A DNA stretch of 13,688 nt from Bacillota bacterium (GTDB lineage: Bacteria > Bacillota > UBA4882 > UBA8346), in contig JAEZKW010000118.1 of the NCBI GenBank assembly GCA_023415375.1, forward strand, positions 1-13,688. The letters run 5' to 3'. Below are positions 1-8,578 of this stretch, one piece after another; within the stretch, counting starts at the first letter, position 1; each line of letters starts with the position of its first letter. Made by a program: the position numbers and the translations under genes. Under the pieces are notes generated by a model that was not told the DNA's origin, searched no databases, and saw nothing but the letters and a program-made list of their open reading frames with translations.

Positions 1-46
1 TTGAAAGGTATCTGGAGTAAGTTGCAAATTACAACAACAAATTTGT

Positions 47-73
47 AAAAAAAAAATTACATCGCTGTAAATT
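47..73 (-). terminator. Probable intrinsic terminator of the sugar-sensing operon
   Basis: Read on the minus strand, TTACA and TGTAA form a 5-bp stem (plus strand 57-61 and 66-70) around the GNRA-type loop GCGA, followed by ten consecutive T (plus-strand A run 47-56). It lies about 120 bases past the stop of the xylose-binding protein gene. The stem is short and AU-rich, so strength is uncertain. A weaker 4-bp hairpin with a T8 run lies closer to the gene, around 98-118. If real, the operon ends inside the window and does not run on into transporter genes. The remainder of 1-195 shows no gene. Confidence 0.42.
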
Positions 74-195
74 CATCTTCATTAGTATTTTTTTGCAGTA
101 AAAAAAATCCTGATTTGAAAAAAATGAGTAATCTATTGATAATCAACTTACACCATGGGGAAAGTGGGGGTGGTCGTTTAGGAGAGAGGGGATCT

Positions 196-1257
196 TTACT
201 TGGGCCATTTTGTTTTGGGGATGTTTAAGTAAATTTCCTCTTTACTATGAAATCCGTCTTTTATAATGGTTTCTATATTATCAGCGTCGATGGGAATGGG
301 GTTGATAATCTCCGAAGGTGTAAAATGCTTACCGTTAAATATTGGGCCATGGTTGGTCTTGATTTCTTTGTTAGCACCAAGCATCATGGCTAAATCTGCC
401 GCTCTATAGGCCAGTTTACGGATGGGTTTGTAAATCGTCATTAACTGGGTACCTTCGACAATCCGTTGACATCCCGAGAGATCGGCATCATGGCCGACGA
501 CCATAATTTTACCGGCTAAACGCCATTCCGATAAAGCCTCAATTACAGCGCTGGCTAAACTGTCATTAGCGGCAATCACTGCATTGAATTTTTTGCCTTG
601 GCCGAGCAGAGTCTGGATAAATTGATAAGCGTCTTCAGGACGCCAGTCTTCGGCCCAAGATTCAAAAATAATTCTAATTCGGCCATCTTTGATGTAATTA
701 TTTAAAATATTCTTATAACCCTGGTTGAACATATAGCAATTGTTATCGGTCGGGGCGCCATTGATGATGACATAATTTCCGGCGGGGACTTTATTGACCA
801 AATATTCTGCCATATATTCGCCGACTTTGATATTATCGAAAGATACGTAAAGATCAAGATCAGCATTACGAATCAGACGATCATAGGAAATAACTTTGAC
901 TCCTGCTTTTTTGGCCATTTGGACAGCCAGGGCCGCTTGATTTAAATCATGGGGAACAATCACCAGAACATCGATTTTCTGGCTTAACATATACTCAACC
1001 TGTTGAGTCTGGTCTTGTTGATTATTGTTGGCGTTCTGAATGATTAAATCACCGCCGAGTTGGCTGACTCTTTCGGCAAAATAATCCCGGTCCCGACGCC
1101 ATCTCTCTTCCTGCAAGGTAGCCATAGCCAGACCAATCTTAATGGGTCTGGATTCACCGGAAATCGGTTTGGCGTTTCCCCAATTACAGCCGGACAGGGT
1201 TATGATGTATATGTATAAAAATACGATTCCAATCGCAATCAGGCTTTTTTTAGTCAA
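196..1257 (-). CDS. xylF: XylF-like D-xylose-binding lipoprotein
   Basis: This is a 353-residue extracellular sugar-binding protein of the XylF family, normally the receptor of a xylose ABC importer. Residues 1-24 form a lipoprotein signal ending in the lipobox LSGC (Cys24), so it should be membrane-tethered. The body aligns with E. coli XylF from memory. The positions I recall as xylose contacts look kept: R52-W53, D126-R127, D171-N172-N173, W205, N231, D257/D259 and K277. The start is TTG, preceded at 9-nt spacing by AAGGGGG (1267-1273), and it overlaps the regulator stop by 8 bases, implying translational coupling. No ATPase or permease gene follows inside the window. It may feed a transporter elsewhere or act as a sensor. 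Family assignment is firm; xylose specificity is inferred from the conserved residues. Confidence 0.9.
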   Translation of the reverse strand: MTKKSLIAIGIVFLYIYIITLSGCNWGNAKPISGESRPIKIGLAMATLQEERWRRDRDYFAERVSQLGGDLIIQNANNNQQDQTQQVEYMLSQKIDVLVIVPHDLNQAALAVQMAKKAGVKVISYDRLIRNADLDLYVSFDNIKVGEYMAEYLVNKVPAGNYVIINGAPTDNNCYMFNQGYKNILNNYIKDGRIRIIFESWAEDWRPEDAYQFIQTLLGQGKKFNAVIAANDSLASAVIEALSEWRLAGKIMVVGHDADLSGCQRIVEGTQLMTIYKPIRKLAYRAADLAMMLGANKEIKTNHGPIFNGKHFTPSEIINPIPIDADNIETIIKDGFHSKEEIYLNIPKTKWPK

Positions 1258-2857
1258 TTGAACGTTCCCCCTTCAATTGGGTTTGTTCATCACGATATTC
1301 ACTGGGAGTCATTTCATAATACTTCCGGAAAATCCGGCTGAAATAGTTTGGGTCATTGTATCCTATTGAAAAACAGCACTCCTTAACGGAAACTCCTTGC
1401 GCCAAAAGTGATAAGGCTTTATCCATCCGCAATTTTGTGACATACTCGCTGAAACTGATACCCATTTCTTCCCGGAAAAGGCGGCTAAAATAAAAAGGAC
1501 TGATGCCGATGGAATGAGATATGTCCTCCAAGTTTACTGCTTTAGTAAATTGGTGATCGATGATATTTTTTGCCTGTTGAATAATTGTTTTGACTTGATT
1601 GGTTCGTCCCTCTTGTACCAACAAAGCCAAACTGATCAAGCGATGGGTAATTTCTTTAAATACTTCATGCAAGGTCGGTTTTTCTTTAAATAAAGCTATC
1701 GTTTGTTCAAAACCGGGTAGACCTGCATTTCCGGCTTTAGAATCTTTACCAATCCGGTGTGCGGTGAGTAATAGTTCGAGTAAATAAAAAAATAAACGGT
1801 CTTGGTTTCCTTGGAAATGATTATATTTTGAAAAAAGCTGGTTTGTTAATGTTTCAACTTTTTCTACATTCCCGTATCGGATGGATTCCAATATTTCCTG
1901 GATCTTTTGGCTAAAATCATTTTCCCAGTCTTGTCCTTGTTGTTCCTTTACGTCATCGTAGTGATAAACCGGACTTTGGCCACAATAACTTAAGGCCAGC
2001 AAAGACTCCTGATAAGAACGTTTTAATTCGGATGAAGCTGGATAGATGCGTCCAATCCCAATGTGAATATCAGTGATTGCCGCCTCCTTTCGGATAAAGT
2101 CGAGGATTTTCCGGGACAAAGATACCGGTTCAAGATTCGTTACGGGAAGATTGGGTCCGATCGGTATAAAAATCGAAAGCGGGTTGGTCTTGACCGGTGC
2201 GACCAGGCAAGGAATAAAATGACGGATTTCTTCAGCGATGTCATTCATTTTTTGCCGAAGTACAAAGCCTAATTCCACCAAGGCATTCATTGTGGTGTTG
2301 ATTTTATGATGGTATGAAACGGCTAAAAAGAATCCACTGGTAAATGGCAAAGCTAATAATTCCTGGTATTCGGCTAAAGTGATTTCATCGATACCATTCA
2401 TCAACTCATTCATAAATTCATTTTCAATCATAGGTAATAATTTTTTGTAACGTTCCCTCAAGGCCAACTCTTCAAGACGTTCTTTTCGTATTTTGGCTAA
2501 TTGCTTCCTGACTCTGTCAATCAACTCCAGTAGACGTGTTTTATTAATTGGTTTCACCAAATAGTCATAAACATTAAGGCGTATCCCCTCCTGAGCATAG
2601 GAAAAGTTTTCATAGGCCGTTAAAATGATTAAAATAGCTGTGGAATCCAGACGGCGGATTTCATTTAAAGCTTCTAAACCATTGATTCCAGGCATTTTTA
2701 TATCCATCATAACCAGTTCTGGACGGAAAAGTTCAGCCTTTTCAATGGCTTCCCGTCCGGTATGGGCGATTTCAAGTTGTAGGTCCGGCTCCTTGCCGAG
2801 AATCAGACAAATTGAATCCAACATAATCTGTTCATCATCAACAACCAGTACTTTCAT
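1250..2857 (-). CDS. YesN-type response regulator with AraC-family DNA-binding domain
   Basis: A 535-residue transcription factor. The N-terminal receiver (about 1-125) has the acidic pocket D7-D8, phosphoacceptor D52 in the MDIKMPG motif, T80 and K102. A central region of about 300 residues without a family I can name follows. The C-terminal 100 residues are an AraC/XylS double helix-turn-helix (FYFSRLFREEMGISFSEY, then NYFSRIFRKYYEMTPSEY). I place the start at 2857 because GAGGAGG (2865-2871) sits just upstream; an open frame to 2896 has no such site and would only add a tail before the receiver. It is expected to be phosphorylated by the kinase encoded upstream and to activate sugar-uptake or sugar-use genes, possibly including this operon. 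A 152-base gap containing a large inverted repeat separates it from the kinase gene, unlike the overlapping junctions elsewhere in the operon. Confidence 0.93.
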   Translation of the reverse strand: MKVLVVDDEQIMLDSICLILGKEPDLQLEIAHTGREAIEKAELFRPELVMMDIKMPGINGLEALNEIRRLDSTAILIILTAYENFSYAQEGIRLNVYDYLVKPINKTRLLELIDRVRKQLAKIRKERLEELALRERYKKLLPMIENEFMNELMNGIDEITLAEYQELLALPFTSGFFLAVSYHHKINTTMNALVELGFVLRQKMNDIAEEIRHFIPCLVAPVKTNPLSIFIPIGPNLPVTNLEPVSLSRKILDFIRKEAAITDIHIGIGRIYPASSELKRSYQESLLALSYCGQSPVYHYDDVKEQQGQDWENDFSQKIQEILESIRYGNVEKVETLTNQLFSKYNHFQGNQDRLFFYLLELLLTAHRIGKDSKAGNAGLPGFEQTIALFKEKPTLHEVFKEITHRLISLALLVQEGRTNQVKTIIQQAKNIIDHQFTKAVNLEDISHSIGISPFYFSRLFREEMGISFSEYVTKLRMDKALSLLAQGVSVKECCFSIGYNDPNYFSRIFRKYYEMTPSEYRDEQTQLKGERSID

Positions 2858-2888
2858 AACTTGCCTCCTCATTAACCCTGATGAAAGC

Positions 2889-3027
2889 CCCTTCAAACGG
2901 GACTTTCAGAAGAACAAATGAAATTTTCGCGAGCTTCGCATGTAATAACGCGCACAGTATGCGCCTCCTATGGGAGGCGAGCCCAAACGGGCGAAGTGGA
3001 AATTTCATATTAATTCTTCTTGAAGGG
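2889..3027. repeat. Extended inverted repeat between kinase and regulator genes
   Basis: Nested complementary arms are arranged symmetrically about position 2958: CCCTTCAA (2889-2896) with TTGAAGGG (3020-3027); AGAAGAA (2908-2914) with TTCTTCT (3014-3020); ATGAAATTT (2918-2926) with AAATTTCAT (3000-3008); CTTCGC (2934-2939) with GCGAAG (2991-2996). The centre adds a 7-bp GC hairpin (CGCCTCC 2962-2968, GGAGGCG 2973-2979) and GCCC/GGGC (2981-2984, 2989-2992). The right arm enters the last codons of the kinase gene. It could be a small mobile palindromic element, an inverted duplication, or an mRNA structure that sets regulator level relative to kinase. Confidence 0.7.
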
Positions 3028-4491
3028 TAATTTGATCCGGATTGTTGTCCCCTGACTCGGGACACTATGGATGGTAAATAAATTCTCTTCACCGAAAAAG
3101 AGCCGCAATCTCTCTCGGACATTATGCAAGCCCAGACCGGTGGTATGACCGGATAGTTGCGCACCTTTTTGAATTTTAATTAGAGTTTCGTTATCCATGC
3201 CGACTCCGTTATCCGAGACTTGGATAATTGCGGATTCGCCCTCCTGATATGCCTGGACTTCAATTTTACCACCACTTTCCATGTCCTCAATTCCGTGGAT
3301 TAAGGCATTCTCAATAATCGGTTGCAGTGTCAACAGCGGAATCTGATAACTTAAAACTGTGGGGTCGATTTTAATTTGGAATTGAAAGCGTTCATTTCCA
3401 AAACGGGTTTTCAGGATAAAAAAGTAGGTATCCAAATGGTTGAATTCATCCTGAAGAGTAACCGGAGTATCGAGAGTTCGTAAATTATAACGGAGTAGAG
3501 AAGAGACTCTATCGACGAATTCTGCCGTTTTATCGGCATTTTCAATGATAGCCAATTGAACGCCGGCATTGAGCATATTAAATAAAAAATGCGGATTGAT
3601 CTGGGATTGGAGAGCATGGAGTTCTGCCTCGCGCAATACATTTTTCATGGAAAGATTTTGTAACTCTTGATCCTGAAGCCGGATTTCCAAATCGGATTTG
3701 TTTTTAATCTCGGCAATCAGTCGGCTGATGCTGGCAACCATCTCATTGAATGCCCTGGTGACCACGGCGATATCATCATTGTTGGATATTGCAAGGGGGG
3801 CTAAAGAAAAATTACCCCTAGAGATTGATTTGGCCGCCTCAACCAAGTTCCGCAGGGGTTTAGTAAGGCTAAAACTGGTCCAAAGGGTAATCACAATACT
3901 AAAAACCAGTGCTCCAATAATAAGAGTTAGGCCCAGTTGCTGAATATAAAGAAGCCGTTGAGATATTAACAAATACCGCCTACTGTTGGCTTCCAGTTGT
4001 TTGGTGATTAATCGATCAATGGCCCATTTGATATTGGCGTTATAACGGATGACCTCATTAAAAGCCTGGAGATATCCGGCAGAATCCCGGGCCCGTTTAG
4101 CTTTTTCGGCTATCTCGGCCTGCTGTAAAAAAGAACGGGTCATATTACGAATATCCTCCAGCAAAAGATAATTTTCGGGGGTTTCTTCGATAACTGTTAA
4201 ATTAGAATATTCAGTGTCTATTTCCTGAATATAAAGGTAATACTGTCTTAACATGTAAAAGTTCCGTGAAACTAAATATTTCTCGAGAAAGGTGACGGCG
4301 TTATCAATATCGGCGCTAAATTCATTGAGCCGGATATTATTCGTCAGTAAAATATTGATACGGCTTAACAAAAACTGTTCATTATAATGTGAAAAAAAGC
4401 TTACAGCAGCAAAAATGGCGATCATTGATAAAAAAGGGAAAAGCAATTTGCTACGGATACTTTGAGGAACTCTTTCTTTAACGTTTTCCAT
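3010..4491 (-). CDS. YesM/LytS-type sensor histidine kinase
   Basis: A 493-residue membrane kinase. A first transmembrane segment (about 15-33) and a second (about 184-208) bracket an extracytoplasmic helical domain of about 150 residues. A HAMP linker follows (about 205-258), then a coiled-coil-like stretch, the His_kinase family core with phosphoacceptor H301 in QINPHFLFN, and an HATPase domain with N-box IIENALIHG (N395), DNGVGM (427-432) and GLGL (452-455). The start at 4491 lies inside the end of the preceding binding-protein gene (14-base overlap), so the two are probably translationally coupled. There is no obvious ligand-binding fold in the outer domain, so signal input probably comes from the partner binding protein. 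Phosphotransfer to the AraC-type regulator downstream is expected from context. Confidence 0.93.
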   Translation of the reverse strand: MENVKERVPQSIRSKLLFPFLSMIAIFAAVSFFSHYNEQFLLSRINILLTNNIRLNEFSADIDNAVTFLEKYLVSRNFYMLRQYYLYIQEIDTEYSNLTVIEETPENYLLLEDIRNMTRSFLQQAEIAEKAKRARDSAGYLQAFNEVIRYNANIKWAIDRLITKQLEANSRRYLLISQRLLYIQQLGLTLIIGALVFSIVITLWTSFSLTKPLRNLVEAAKSISRGNFSLAPLAISNNDDIAVVTRAFNEMVASISRLIAEIKNKSDLEIRLQDQELQNLSMKNVLREAELHALQSQINPHFLFNMLNAGVQLAIIENADKTAEFVDRVSSLLRYNLRTLDTPVTLQDEFNHLDTYFFILKTRFGNERFQFQIKIDPTVLSYQIPLLTLQPIIENALIHGIEDMESGGKIEVQAYQEGESAIIQVSDNGVGMDNETLIKIQKGAQLSGHTTGLGLHNVRERLRLFFGEENLFTIHSVPSQGTTIRIKLPFKKN

Positions 4492-5500
4492 TTTTCTCTT
4501 CTTTTTGCATTGTATTCAATTTGTATAGATAGGAATTAATGTTACTGCTATTGATTAAAAAAAGCGGAATATTGTAACTCTCCTGTAGAGCTTTTCCTTC
4601 CTTGAGCCGAATCATTGTCAGCATACCTTGCGCACCGAGTTCGAAAGGATCATCCGCTAATACACCCCAAATAACCCCCCGTTTGATGTAATTGGCGATT
4701 TCGTTGGTAAATCCGCTGCCAATGATAGTAACATGCGTCACCCGGTTGAGGTCAACCACTACTTTGGAAACGCCCAAAGTATCACTGGCATTGGAACAAA
4801 TAATTGCTTGAATTTCGGGGTAATTGGTCAAAATAGACTGGGTTTGTTCCTCGGCACTGATGCTTCCTCCCTTGGAGGTTAGGATTAATTTTAATTGCAA
4901 ACCGGGATGGCCGCGGAGCGCATCCTTTATTCCCTGCAAATAAAGTTGGTGATTGATGTTGGAAAAATTGGAATCAACCAAGACAGCGATTTTTACCTTT
5001 CCCGATAGTGCCATGGTTAAGGTATTACCGGTTTTATACCCTAAATCGTAAGTATTAATGCCCACCATGGAAACTTGCTTCACATCATCAATATCATTGG
5101 AAAGCGCAACAACGGGAATGTTCTTCTCAATGGCTTCGTGTATAAGAGACTTTATCGAAGGGCTATTGGGAATCGAAATCATGATTCCATCAACACTTGA
5201 AAGAATGGACATTTCCAAAAAACGTTCCATTTCTTTCAAATCTAGAAAACGGGGGCTGAAAATTTCTAATGCCACTTTTTCATAATTTGCAACCCTTAGC
5301 GCGCCGGCGTGGGCCTCACCCCAGTATTCCTCATCGGTAGCCCTGGTTATCATTACAAAATGAAAACGGTAGTTACGGGGATCCTCCGAATGAAACGTCA
5401 ACCCGGTTTCTTTCCATAAGAAATCAGTGGTACTGTAAATCAAAGTAATCACAACGATTACAATTAAAATAATCAGTACGCTAATCCAATGATATTTCAT
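4478..5500 (-). CDS. Membrane-anchored periplasmic-binding-protein-like sugar sensor
   Basis: A 340-residue protein with a hydrophobic N-terminal segment (about 5-24) and no lipobox cysteine, so it is probably held by an uncleaved anchor. Residues from about 45 to 325 match the ribose/galactose-type periplasmic binding fold (Peripla_BP_4-like): FVMITRATDEEYW near the first strand, VDGIMISIP, IPVVALSND, an AIICSNASDTLG hinge region and VTIIGSGF. AGAAGGAG at 5506-5513 supports the ATG start. It overlaps the kinase gene and is first in the operon. The arrangement resembles the XylFII-LytS-YesN three-component xylose sensors described in Clostridium, in which a binding protein docks on the kinase. 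I infer the same role. The ligand is unknown, and the sequence is clearly different from the XylF-like protein at the other end of the operon. Confidence 0.88.
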   Translation of the reverse strand: MKYHWISVLIILIVIVVITLIYSTTDFLWKETGLTFHSEDPRNYRFHFVMITRATDEEYWGEAHAGALRVANYEKVALEIFSPRFLDLKEMERFLEMSILSSVDGIMISIPNSPSIKSLIHEAIEKNIPVVALSNDIDDVKQVSMVGINTYDLGYKTGNTLTMALSGKVKIAVLVDSNFSNINHQLYLQGIKDALRGHPGLQLKLILTSKGGSISAEEQTQSILTNYPEIQAIICSNASDTLGVSKVVVDLNRVTHVTIIGSGFTNEIANYIKRGVIWGVLADDPFELGAQGMLTMIRLKEGKALQESYNIPLFLINSSNINSYLYKLNTMQKEEKNGKR

Positions 5501-5562
5501 GTAAACTCCTTCTAGGAAAGCTGTATATTGAAAATAGAGGAATTAATTAGTAATCAATTCAC

Positions 5563-5577
5563 GTAAAATTATTTTAC
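5563..5577. promoter_or_regulatory. Perfect 15-bp palindrome upstream of the sugar-sensing operon
   Basis: GTAAAATTATTTTAC is a perfect dyad (7-bp arms around one base), 63-77 bases upstream of the first ATG of the minus-strand operon. Position and symmetry fit an operator. AraC-type regulators usually bind direct repeats, so a different factor is equally possible. The AT-rich setting raises the chance of coincidence. No clear -35/-10 pair was found for this operon. Confidence 0.35.
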
Positions 5578-5622
5578 AAAATTTTAAAAAATCCTTTTTA
5601 GACGAAATATATTGGATGCAGT

Positions 5623-5651
5623 TTGTGTTTATCACTACAAAATGGTATAAT
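5623..5651 (+). promoter_or_regulatory. Probable sigma-A promoter for secA
   Basis: A TATAAT -10 box (5646-5651) is preceded by TGG, giving an extended -10 (TGNTATAAT). A weak -35-like TTGTGT (5623-5628) lies at 17-base spacing. The inferred start near 5658 leaves a leader of about 170 bases before secA. I see no gene or clear riboswitch in that leader. Confidence 0.55.
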
Positions 5652-5828
5652 ATTACGGAAAATTAGGCTGACACTTTTTGGGTAAGATTACGTTTAAGTA
5701 AACAGACAAGTTTTGAGGATGAAATTGGATGGGCTATATTCTTTAAGTACGTGCACTACACGCTGGCGGCTCTTGCCTTTTCCAAATTCATGCCCTAAAA
5801 TTATAGACCATCAAATCGGGGTGTAGGA

Positions 5829-8471
5829 ATGTTAAAATTTTTCAACGAGTTATGGGATACTAATTTACGAGAAGTAAAAAATCTTCGTAAGCGGATTGTG
5901 ACTATTAATGAACTGGAACCGGAATTTATCAAACTTTCCGATGAACAGTTACGGGCCAAAACAACTGAATTTAAAGAACGGTTGGCAGCGGGAGAGACTC
6001 TCGATGATTTGTTACCGGAAGCATTCGCCACAGTCAGGGAAGCTGCTAAACGAACTCTGAAGCAACGCCATTTTGATGTCCAGTTGATGGGTGGTATCGT
6101 TCTTCATGAAGGTAAAATTGCTGAGATGAAAACCGGAGAAGGAAAAACTTTGGTGGCAACTTTACCGGTTTATTTAAATGCGTTGACTGGTAAAGGAGTC
6201 CATGTCGTTACGGTTAATGATTATCTGGCCAGACGTGACAGTGATTGGATGGGTAGAATTTATCGATTTTTGGGGCTTTCGGTCGGGGTAATCCTTCATT
6301 CGTTAACCGCCGAGGAAAGGCGCGTTGCCTATCATTCCGATATTACTTATGGCACGAACAATGAGTTTGGTTTTGATTATTTAAGGGACAACATGGCTTT
6401 TTCCGTTGACGAAATGGTGCAGCGGGAGCTCAATTACGCAATTGTCGATGAAGTGGACAGTATTTTAATTGATGAAGCGCGGACACCTTTGATTATTTCC
6501 GGCCAAGCAGAGGAATCCACGGATCTTTATTATAAATTTGCCAGGATTGCTCCAAAACTCCGCAGTGAAGAGGATTATACGGTGGATGAGAAAGCCCACA
6601 CGGTTGCTATTACTGAAGAGGGTGTGGCTAAAGTTGAGCAGATGATAGGTGTGGAAAATCTTTATGATGATCAAAATACCGATTTAGTCCATCACCTGAA
6701 TCAGGCCCTCAAGGCCAAAGAATTGATGAAGCGGGATCGCGATTATGTGGTGAAAGACGGCGAAGTCATTATTGTTGATGAATTTACCGGACGATTGATG
6801 TTCGGACGTCGTTACAGTGAAGGCCTTCATCAAGCGATTGAAGCTAAAGAAGGGGTCAAGATTGAAAACGAAAGTCAGACCCTTGCGACCATCACCTTCC
6901 AAAATTATTTCCGGATGTATAATAAACTAGCCGGTATGACAGGTACTGCGGAAACCGAAGAAGCTGAATTCAGAAAGATTTATAATTTACCGGTTACAGT
7001 TATGCCGACTAATCTTGATATGGTAAGGGCGGACCATCCCGATGTGATCTATAAAACCGAGTCCGGTAAATTTAAAGCGGTTGTCGATGAAATCGTTACA
7101 GTCCATGAAACTGGCCGACCGGTCCTGGTAGGCACCATCTCCATCGAAAAGTCGGAAGTTTTAAGCGGAATGCTCAAACGCCGCGGCATTCCTCACCAGG
7201 TATTGAATGCCAAGTACCATGAAAAAGAGGCCGAGATCATTGCCCAAGCCGGCCGTTCGGGGTCTGTAACCATTGCTACCAACATGGCCGGCCGCGGTAC
7301 CGATATTGTGCTTGGTGGAAATGACGAGTTTTTAGCCAGAGATATTCTACGCTCCAGGGGTATTGAACCAGAGCAAGCCACGGATGAAGAGTATCAAATG
7401 ACTCTACAAGAAGCCCTGAAAATTACCGAAGCCGATCATCAGAAGGTCATTACTGCCGGGGGGCTGCATATTATTGGTACTGAGCGGCATGAAAGCCGTC
7501 GTATTGACAATCAGTTGCGGGGACGATCCGGTCGTCAGGGGGACCCAGGTTCCAGCCGGTTTTTTGTGGCTATGGAAGATGATTTGATGAGGCTTTTCGG
7601 GGGCGAGATGATCACCGGCCTTATGGAACGGCTCGGTTGGACTGAAGATATGCCAATTGAGCATAGCGCGATTGCTAAAAGGATTGAAACCGCCCAACGT
7701 AAAGTGGAAAGTAGAAACTTTGAAATCCGGAAACATGTTCTCGACTATGATGATGTCCTCAATAAACAAAGGGAAATTATTTATGAGCTGCGCCGGAAGC
7801 TTTTGTTTGGTGAAGATATTCATGAAAAAGTACTCGAGATGTTTGATGATGTCATCCGGCAATTGATGGAAGTCTATACCAATGAGAAGGTTGTTCCTGA
7901 AGAGTGGGATTTGGAAGGCCTGTTACATGCCCTTTATACCAATATATTACCGCAGCAAGCAATTTCCTTGGAGGAAATCGCTAGGGCCAATTATGAAGAA
8001 CTCCATGACATCGTTCATAGCCGGGCCTTAGAGGTTTATGAGGATAAAGAAGCGGCAATCGGTACCGAATACCTGCGGGAAATTGAAAGAAGAGTAATGC
8101 TTCAAACCATTGATACCAACTGGATGAGTCATTTGGAGGCTATGGATGATTTGAAGGAAGGAATAGGACTTCGGGCTTATGCTCAGAATGACCCGTTGGT
8201 TGCTTATAAGATTGAAGCTTATCAAATGTTTAAAGAGATGCGGGATAACATTAATGAAGAAGTTGTCCGGATGCTTAGCAAATTCCAGTTGGTCTCGGAA
8301 GAGAAAATCGTTAAGAAACCGAAAATCCGCAATATCGCTACCAATTTAAATGAAGATGGCACATCAGCCATTCAGCAACGTACCGTAGGGAAAAAGGTGG
8401 GACGCAATGATCCCTGCCCTTGCGGAAGCGGTAAAAAGTACAAAAAATGCTGTGGTCAGGCAGCGGGATAA
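5829..8471 (+). CDS. secA: Preprotein translocase motor ATPase SecA
   Basis: An 880-residue, full-length SecA, the ATPase that pushes secretory preproteins through SecYEG. Visible features are Walker A GEGKT (103-107), the DEVD Walker B region (207-210) followed by SILIDEARTPLI, the preprotein cross-linking region, second nucleotide-binding-domain motifs including TNMAGRGTDI and QLRGRSGRQGDPG, the helical wing and scaffold, and a C-terminal zinc-binding SEC-C tail CPCGSGKKYKKCC (863-875), which binds SecB or ribosomes in other species. The start at 5829 has only a modest site (GGGGTG, 5818-5823), but it matches the family N-terminus (MLKFF). The next gene is prfB, the usual Firmicute order. 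No hpf gene precedes it here, unlike in many relatives. Confidence 0.98.
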   Translation: MLKFFNELWDTNLREVKNLRKRIVTINELEPEFIKLSDEQLRAKTTEFKERLAAGETLDDLLPEAFATVREAAKRTLKQRHFDVQLMGGIVLHEGKIAEMKTGEGKTLVATLPVYLNALTGKGVHVVTVNDYLARRDSDWMGRIYRFLGLSVGVILHSLTAEERRVAYHSDITYGTNNEFGFDYLRDNMAFSVDEMVQRELNYAIVDEVDSILIDEARTPLIISGQAEESTDLYYKFARIAPKLRSEEDYTVDEKAHTVAITEEGVAKVEQMIGVENLYDDQNTDLVHHLNQALKAKELMKRDRDYVVKDGEVIIVDEFTGRLMFGRRYSEGLHQAIEAKEGVKIENESQTLATITFQNYFRMYNKLAGMTGTAETEEAEFRKIYNLPVTVMPTNLDMVRADHPDVIYKTESGKFKAVVDEIVTVHETGRPVLVGTISIEKSEVLSGMLKRRGIPHQVLNAKYHEKEAEIIAQAGRSGSVTIATNMAGRGTDIVLGGNDEFLARDILRSRGIEPEQATDEEYQMTLQEALKITEADHQKVITAGGLHIIGTERHESRRIDNQLRGRSGRQGDPGSSRFFVAMEDDLMRLFGGEMITGLMERLGWTEDMPIEHSAIAKRIETAQRKVESRNFEIRKHVLDYDDVLNKQREIIYELRRKLLFGEDIHEKVLEMFDDVIRQLMEVYTNEKVVPEEWDLEGLLHALYTNILPQQAISLEEIARANYEELHDIVHSRALEVYEDKEAAIGTEYLREIERRVMLQTIDTNWMSHLEAMDDLKEGIGLRAYAQNDPLVAYKIEAYQMFKEMRDNINEEVVRMLSKFQLVSEEKIVKKPKIRNIATNLNEDGTSAIQQRTVGKKVGRNDPCPCGSGKKYKKCCGQAAG

Positions 8472-8485
8472 TTATCTAGAGAATA

Positions 8486-8552
8486 CAGAATTCAGGAGTC
8501 AGAAGCCAGGACTTGGAAAGATTTTATTCTGGCTTTCTGAATTCTGGCTCCT
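8486..8552. repeat. GAATTCAG-type palindromic element between secA and prfB
   Basis: Two 24-base arms (8486-8509 and 8529-8552) are imperfectly inverted. The inner part pairs AGCCAG with CTGGCT and TCAGA with TCTGA. The outer parts reuse CAGAATTCAG/CTGAATTCTG and AGGAG/CTCCT in a shifted register. The unit CAGAATTCAGGAGTCAGAAG resembles dispersed palindromic repeats I remember from other genomes, but no second copy occurs in this window. There is no T tract after it, so it is not a simple terminator. Its right end supplies a TATAAT-like box (8552-8557) just before prfB. Confidence 0.6.
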
Positions 8553-8578
8553 ATAATATACTTTTTGAGGTGATGATT

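Noticed and set aside
1..48. Short plus-strand frame at the window edge
   Set aside because: Sixteen codons with no ribosome site or recognisable sequence; cannot be supported.
2858..2896. Upstream ATG for the regulator (13 extra residues)
   Set aside because: The extra residues precede the conserved receiver start MKVLVVDDE, and the strong GAGGAGG lies directly before the internal ATG at 2857.
2838..3164. 108-codon minus-strand frame bridging the kinase and regulator
   Set aside because: It overlaps two certain genes in another frame and reads through the inverted repeat; no coding signals.
7404..7862. 152-codon minus-strand open frame opposite secA
   Set aside because: Shadow of secA; no start signals and no recognisable domain.
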